Assembly (NCBI GenBank): GCA_002471375.1
Contig: DKPV01000102.1
Coordinates: 1-9,935, forward strand
Origin: Flavobacteriales bacterium UBA7325
GTDB taxonomy: Bacteria > Bacteroidota > Bacteroidia > Flavobacteriales_D > Crocinitomicaceae
DNA: 9,935 nt
Direction of reading: 5' to 3'
A program made the translations under genes and the position numbers. Shown here piece by piece: positions 7,098 through 9,935 of the stretch. How positions within the stretch are numbered: the stretch's first letter is position 1; each line of letters starts with the position of its first letter. Below the pieces are notes generated by a model that worked only from the letters and a program-made list of their open reading frames with translations, had not been told where the DNA came from and searched no databases.

Positions 7098-7355
7098 TTA
7101 TTTGCTAAGTCCTGCAGCTTTCTTCTCAAATCCAGCTAACGATTTCGAGATGTCATCATTAATTGTTTTGAACTCTGCTTTTGCTTTTGCGTTATTAATT
7201 TTAGGCATGATCGCTTCGTAAAAATCTACGACATCATCCATCAATTTATCTGCAGTTTTATTCTCATTACCTCCATCAATTGCTTCATCGCATGCATCCA
7301 TGATGATGTAAACACGAGATTGAACATTCTTTTTTACGCTTTTTTTACTTGCCAT
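7098..7355 (-). CDS. Small charged helical protein upstream of pspA, function unknown
   Basis: This frame of 85 residues starts at ATG 7355 and ends in TAA. I do not recognise it as a named family, although small Lys-rich proteins opening with a similar MASKKxxKK sequence occur in Bacteroidota as far as I recall. The sequence begins MASKKSVKKNVQSR, continues with probable helices (VYIIMDACDEAIDGG, then LMDDVVDFYEAIMPKINNAK) and ends in a Lys/Ala-rich helix (DDISKSLAGFEKKAAGLSK). It has no signal peptide, no membrane segment and one Cys, so it should be cytoplasmic and probably an alpha-helical bundle. It is coding rather than chance: its codon use is like its neighbours', it has a clear ATG start, and it sits 38 bp upstream of pspA with no hairpin between. 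Co-transcription suggests a role in the same membrane-stress response, for example binding PspA, but this is inference from position only. Confidence 0.82.
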   Translation of the reverse strand: MASKKSVKKNVQSRVYIIMDACDEAIDGGNENKTADKLMDDVVDFYEAIMPKINNAKAKAEFKTINDDISKSLAGFEKKAAGLSK

Positions 7356-7381
7356 TATATTGAGTTTGAGGATAAATATAG

Positions 7382-7411
7382 GAAATATTGTATAGGATCA
7401 TCCAGAATCAA
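7382..7411 (-). promoter_or_regulatory. Possible promoter for the small gene-pspA unit
   Basis: On the minus strand, TTG (7411-7409) is followed after 19 bases by AATATTTC (7389-7382), two mismatches from the TAnnTTTG -7 box. A TATATTTA about 10 bases further downstream is another candidate but lacks a spaced TTG. A promoter is expected in this 104-bp gap because the gene upstream is an unrelated ABC permease, though no terminator is seen after that permease. Confidence 0.25.
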
Positions 7412-7459
7412 CAAAGAATACGATAAGCTGTTGCTATAGATCTGAGAATTGACGCAAAA

Positions 7460-8245
7460 CTAGATATCTCTCCTTTTGATAACTCTGTAAGAAATGAAGA
7501 CAAGTATTGAAATGTAGAGCAATACCAAGGCAACTCTTCCTCCCTGTCCCCACATGAAATCTGGCGCTCCCATCAGCTTAGAAATTGGAGATGGAACCAA
7601 ATTAGAGAACATTGTCAATGGGAAGAATTGAACATATGTACTCGTTGCAACAAGCCCTACAATTCCTTCCACTGTTGTAGAAACTAAGTATAGGACAATA
7701 GCCAATGCCGGCAATCGGACGAGGTTTGCAAAAAAGAAGGCAAATACAAAATAACCAATTGTAGATATAAAGTACACACCGATGATTTCAACGCCATCAA
7801 ACATGTCTCCAACAGACCCATTTAGAGCACCAAAAATAAACGAAACCAAAAACGTATACAACGAAACTGCCAGCGCAAGAAAGACTACAACAAGAAATTT
7901 AGCTAGAATGATTTCAACTTTACTTAGTCCATCAATCACGTTTTGACGTTGCGTTTTATACTTCAATTCATTCGTTGTGAATACGATGATTATAACACCC
8001 ACCATAAGATTGAAGAAACTAGCTACCCAGGCTACATAATTATAGACATCAGGGAATTGAAAGATTGAATCCGGCAAGCCTATGAAAGCTGGCGAAGCAT
8101 CAGGAATCGGTGTTGGAATTGGAATCTGAATATATGACAAAGCCCAATACATAAGTGGAACCACCGCAGCGTAAACGAGAAGTATTACCTTCATCGTGTT
8201 AAGGCGACGTAATTTCATCCATTCTAGAGTGATCAATTTTTTCAT
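7460..8245 (-). CDS. ABC-2-type transporter permease
   Basis: This 261-residue integral membrane protein starts at ATG 8245, six bases after the stop of the ATPase gene, so the two are almost certainly co-translated partners. It opens with a positively charged amphipathic segment (MKKLITLEWMKLRRLNTMK) typical of ABC-2 permeases. About six hydrophobic segments follow, near 20-40, 70-95, 112-138, 152-175, 180-202 and 238-255. A proline-rich periplasmic stretch (IQIPIPTPIPDASP) follows the first. The cytoplasmic loop ELKYKTQRQNVIDGLSKVE is the usual coupling region of BcrB/NatB/lantibiotic-immunity-type permeases. The C-terminus ends in positive residues (YRVIKRRDI), giving cytoplasmic termini. 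The complex would export a lipid, peptide, drug or ion; the cargo is not evident. An AAAGAG stretch just before the start may act as a weak ribosome-binding site. The stop is TAG. Confidence 0.9.
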   Translation of the reverse strand: MKKLITLEWMKLRRLNTMKVILLVYAAVVPLMYWALSYIQIPIPTPIPDASPAFIGLPDSIFQFPDVYNYVAWVASFFNLMVGVIIIVFTTNELKYKTQRQNVIDGLSKVEIILAKFLVVVFLALAVSLYTFLVSFIFGALNGSVGDMFDGVEIIGVYFISTIGYFVFAFFFANLVRLPALAIVLYLVSTTVEGIVGLVATSTYVQFFPLTMFSNLVPSPISKLMGAPDFMWGQGGRVALVLLYISILVFISYRVIKRRDI

Positions 8246-8251
8246 GGCTCT

Positions 8252-9154
8252 TTACTTTACTATTTCTAAAAATTGATTTTCTAATGTCTCTTGGAATGTA
8301 TCCAACCCATTCAATACTATTCCTTTATCGAAGAAGTACTGATTGATCTCTGAAGACTTCGTTCCAGACTTACAACTTAGTATTAACGCTCCATTATCCA
8401 CTTTGTAGATACTAATCGCATCATCAGATTCAATGATTGCCTTAAGTTTATCCATGTTCTCGGTTTGAACTTTTACCAGTGATACATCTTGATTTCCAAT
8501 TAACTCATCAATCGTACTCACCTGAAGAAGTTTACCTTTCTTTAGAATTGCACAATGAGTGCAAATTTTCTGGATTTCGTCAAGGATATGCGAGGCGATA
8601 ATGATGGTCTTTCCGCTCTTCCCTATTTCAATGATCAACTCTCGTATTTCTGCAATACCTTGGGGATCGAGTCCATTTGTAGGCTCATCAAGAACTAGCA
8701 GCTCAGGATCACCTAACAATGTCTCTCCAATCGCTAGGCGCTGCTTCATTCCCAGAGAGAAAGTTTTAAATTTTGAATCTTTTCGTTCCCATAAGTCAAC
8801 TGCCTTCAAGACTTTTTCAATTTCCTGTGCAACATTCTCAATCCCTTTGATCTTAGCTGAAATCTCAAGATTCTGAACAGCCGTTAGGTATGGATAGAAG
8901 TTTGGAGTTTCCAACAATGCGCCAATACGCTTTCGGTTCTCATCTGCTTGACCGTTGCCAAACCATGAGAACTCTCCTTCTGTTGGACGAATTACCCCCA
9001 TTACCATTCCGAGAGACGTTGTTTTCCCACTTCCATTTGGTCCAAGTAAACCAAAAATCATCTGTTTCTCGACCTTCATACTTAAGTTCGAGACAGCCTG
9101 TACTTTTTTATACTTCTTGGAAAGTCCTTTTATTTCTAATACTGTTTCAGCCAC
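8252..9154 (-). CDS. ABC transporter ATP-binding protein
   Basis: This 300-residue ATPase begins at a GTG (9154), read MAETVLEIKGLSKKYKKV; no better start is present before the first beta strand. It has Walker A GPNGSGKT (38-45), signature FSLGMKQ (132-138), Walker B LLVLDEPT (152-159), a D-loop (GLDPQG) and the switch His189 in IIIASH. The usual Q-loop Gln is Glu82 (ALLETPNFYPYLT), as in many BcrA-like ATPases. About 75 residues after the nucleotide-binding core form a C-terminal regulatory-type extension common in this subfamily. It energises the permease encoded 6 bp downstream; the two form a homodimeric-ATPase exporter. A good -7 box lies about 17 bp upstream of the start, so this gene heads the operon. 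It is not the gliding protein GldA in any way I can show: no gld partners are nearby and the cargo is unknown. Confidence 0.94.
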   Translation of the reverse strand: MAETVLEIKGLSKKYKKVQAVSNLSMKVEKQMIFGLLGPNGSGKTTSLGMVMGVIRPTEGEFSWFGNGQADENRKRIGALLETPNFYPYLTAVQNLEISAKIKGIENVAQEIEKVLKAVDLWERKDSKFKTFSLGMKQRLAIGETLLGDPELLVLDEPTNGLDPQGIAEIRELIIEIGKSGKTIIIASHILDEIQKICTHCAILKKGKLLQVSTIDELIGNQDVSLVKVQTENMDKLKAIIESDDAISIYKVDNGALILSCKSGTKSSEINQYFFDKGIVLNGLDTFQETLENQFLEIVK

Positions 9155-9171
9155 GTGATTATTATTTGAAA

Positions 9172-9179
9172 CAAATATA
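9172..9179 (-). promoter_or_regulatory. -7 promoter element for the ABC transporter operon
   Basis: On the minus strand this reads TATATTTG, an exact match to the Bacteroidota TAnnTTTG -7 element, 17 bases upstream of the GTG start. At the expected spacing the -33 region reads TTTAG instead of TTG. If used, transcription would start within about 10 bases of the start codon, giving a very short leader. Confidence 0.5.
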
Positions 9180-9260
9180 AAAGAGATACAAGCAGTACTA
9201 AATTAAAAAGGATGAATGGGAGATTGAACGGACGGGTTGTTTACTTCACGGATTGCTGGA

Positions 9261-9296
9261 AAACAAAAAAGCACCTCGATTACACGAGATGCTTTT
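9261..9296 (-). terminator. Rho-independent terminator after pnp
   Basis: The stem AAAAGCACCTCG (9267-9278) pairs with CGAGATGCTTTT (9285-9296) with one C-A mismatch and a six-base loop. On the minus strand it is followed by a T-run continuing TTGTTTTCC. It lies 24 bases past the pnp stop. The remaining gap to the ABC gene (about 9180-9260) shows no further gene or motif. Confidence 0.9.
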
Positions 9297-9320
9297 AGTA
9301 TCATACTTAGAAGTAAACTT

Positions 9321-9935
9321 CTAGTTTTCTGCTTTTTCTGGCTTTGGTAAAAGAACTTTACGTGAAAGTTTCCACTTACGCGTTTTTGGATCTTTACCAA
9401 CCACTTTGAATTTCACTACATCTCCTTCTTTACAAACGTCCTCCATTTTCTGGATACGTTCGTGTGCAAATTCAGAGATGTGAATCAATCCATCAGTTCC
9501 CGGCACGATTTCAACAAATACTCCATATGCTTGAAGTGATTTGATTTTTCCTTCGTACTCAGCTCCTTCATCGACAGTTGGAGGGAATGCAATTAATTTA
9601 ATTGCTGCAAGTGCTGCGTCCATGTCATCCGCATTGTTTGACATAACTTGAACACGACCTTCACCAGTTTCCAATTCTTCAATTGTAATGTTAGTGTTCG
9701 TGTCTTTTTGCATTTGCTGAATGATTTTTCCTCCAGGCCCGATGATTGCTCCAATCATATCATTCGGCACTGTTAATGCTTCGATACGTGGAGTTTGTGG
9801 TTTCAACTCAGCTCTTGGCTCAGCAATCGTTTCTACGATTTTGTCAAGAATGTGTAAACGACCTTCTTTTGCTTGCATCAACGCTTCCGTTAATACTTCG
9901 TATGGAAGACCATCTACTTTAATATCCATTTGACA
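9321..9935 (-). CDS. pnp: Polynucleotide phosphorylase, C-terminal KH-S1 part (5' end outside window)
   Basis: The frame is open to the window edge (Cys-Gln precede the Met at 9929), so that Met is internal; 204 residues are visible. PNPase degrades RNA 3' to 5' with phosphate, releasing nucleoside diphosphates, and acts as a trimer in RNA turnover. The visible part begins at the end of the second RNase PH core (MDIKVDGLPYEVLTEAL, then AKEGRLHILDKI). Next is a KH domain with the GxxG loop in IGAIIGPGGKIIQQM (about 60-74), then an S1 domain from EYEGKIKSLQAYGVFVEI (about 127) to KLSRK (about 193), including GLIHISEFAHERI. It ends shortly after S1 (LLPKPEKAEN) without a long basic tail. The stop is TAG, embedded in a small inverted repeat (9308-9323), and a terminator follows. 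The catalytic first RNase PH-like and helical domains lie outside the window. Confidence 0.96.
   Translation of the reverse strand, partial: CQMDIKVDGLPYEVLTEALMQAKEGRLHILDKIVETIAEPRAELKPQTPRIEALTVPNDMIGAIIGPGGKIIQQMQKDTNTNITIEELETGEGRVQVMSNNADDMDAALAAIKLIAFPPTVDEGAEYEGKIKSLQAYGVFVEIVPGTDGLIHISEFAHERIQKMEDVCKEGDVVKFKVVGKDPKTRKWKLSRKVLLPKPEKAEN

Noticed and set aside
8252..9154. Gliding-motility ATPase GldA
   Set aside because: The protein is BcrA-like in its Glu Q-loop and has a small ABC-2 permease partner; no other gld gene is present.
9308..9323. Inverted repeat TAGAAGT/ACTTCTA at the pnp stop as a terminator
   Set aside because: The loop is only two bases and no T-run follows; the real terminator is at 9261-9296.
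9203..9400. 65-residue reverse-strand frame over the pnp end and terminator
   Set aside because: It runs through the terminator hairpin and out of frame with pnp; it shows no protein-like features.

Overview
The window looks like chromosomal DNA of a low-GC Bacteroidota bacterium, most likely a flavobacterium-like lineage (possibly Crocinitomicaceae-like). The evidence is indirect: AT-rich sequence, no strong Shine-Dalgarno motifs, a -7 element of the Bacteroidota TAnnTTTG type, and protein families I associate with the phylum. The genus is not determined. Ten genes with intact frames are visible, two of them cut by the window edges; six end in TAA, four in TAG and none in TGA.

Layout. (1) 2-475 (+) is the C-terminal half of a 3-hydroxybutyryl-CoA dehydrogenase. 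(2) 518-970 (+) is a DUF2452-like pseudogene with five in-frame stops and no frameshift. (3) On the minus strand, yaaA (peroxide stress protein) reads into a lipoprotein with a phosphohistidine-swivel domain followed by a PPDK/PEP-synthase-type ATP-grasp domain. (4) A CAP/SCP-domain secreted protein (+) is divergent from yaaA and ends in a clear terminator. (5) Convergent with it is a DASS/SLC13-type carboxylate or anion transporter (-). (6) Upstream of that lie pspA and an 85-residue helical protein, a likely two-gene membrane-stress unit closed by a strong terminator. (7) Next is a two-gene ABC exporter (ATPase, then permease; -) with a good -7 element. (8) The window ends inside pnp (-), represented by its KH and S1 domains and followed by a terminator.

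How they fit together. Most of this is core physiology: acyl-CoA metabolism, RNA turnover, envelope stress, peroxide stress and transport. I see no mobile element, CRISPR array, RNA gene or phage gene. The most unusual items are the exported dikinase-like lipoprotein, which has an apparently complete ATP-grasp site on the ATP-poor side of the membrane, the indel-free but stop-riddled pseudogene, the small unknown protein paired with PspA, and a full terminator hairpin between pspA and the transporter start. I do not see a convincing complete new multi-gene system.
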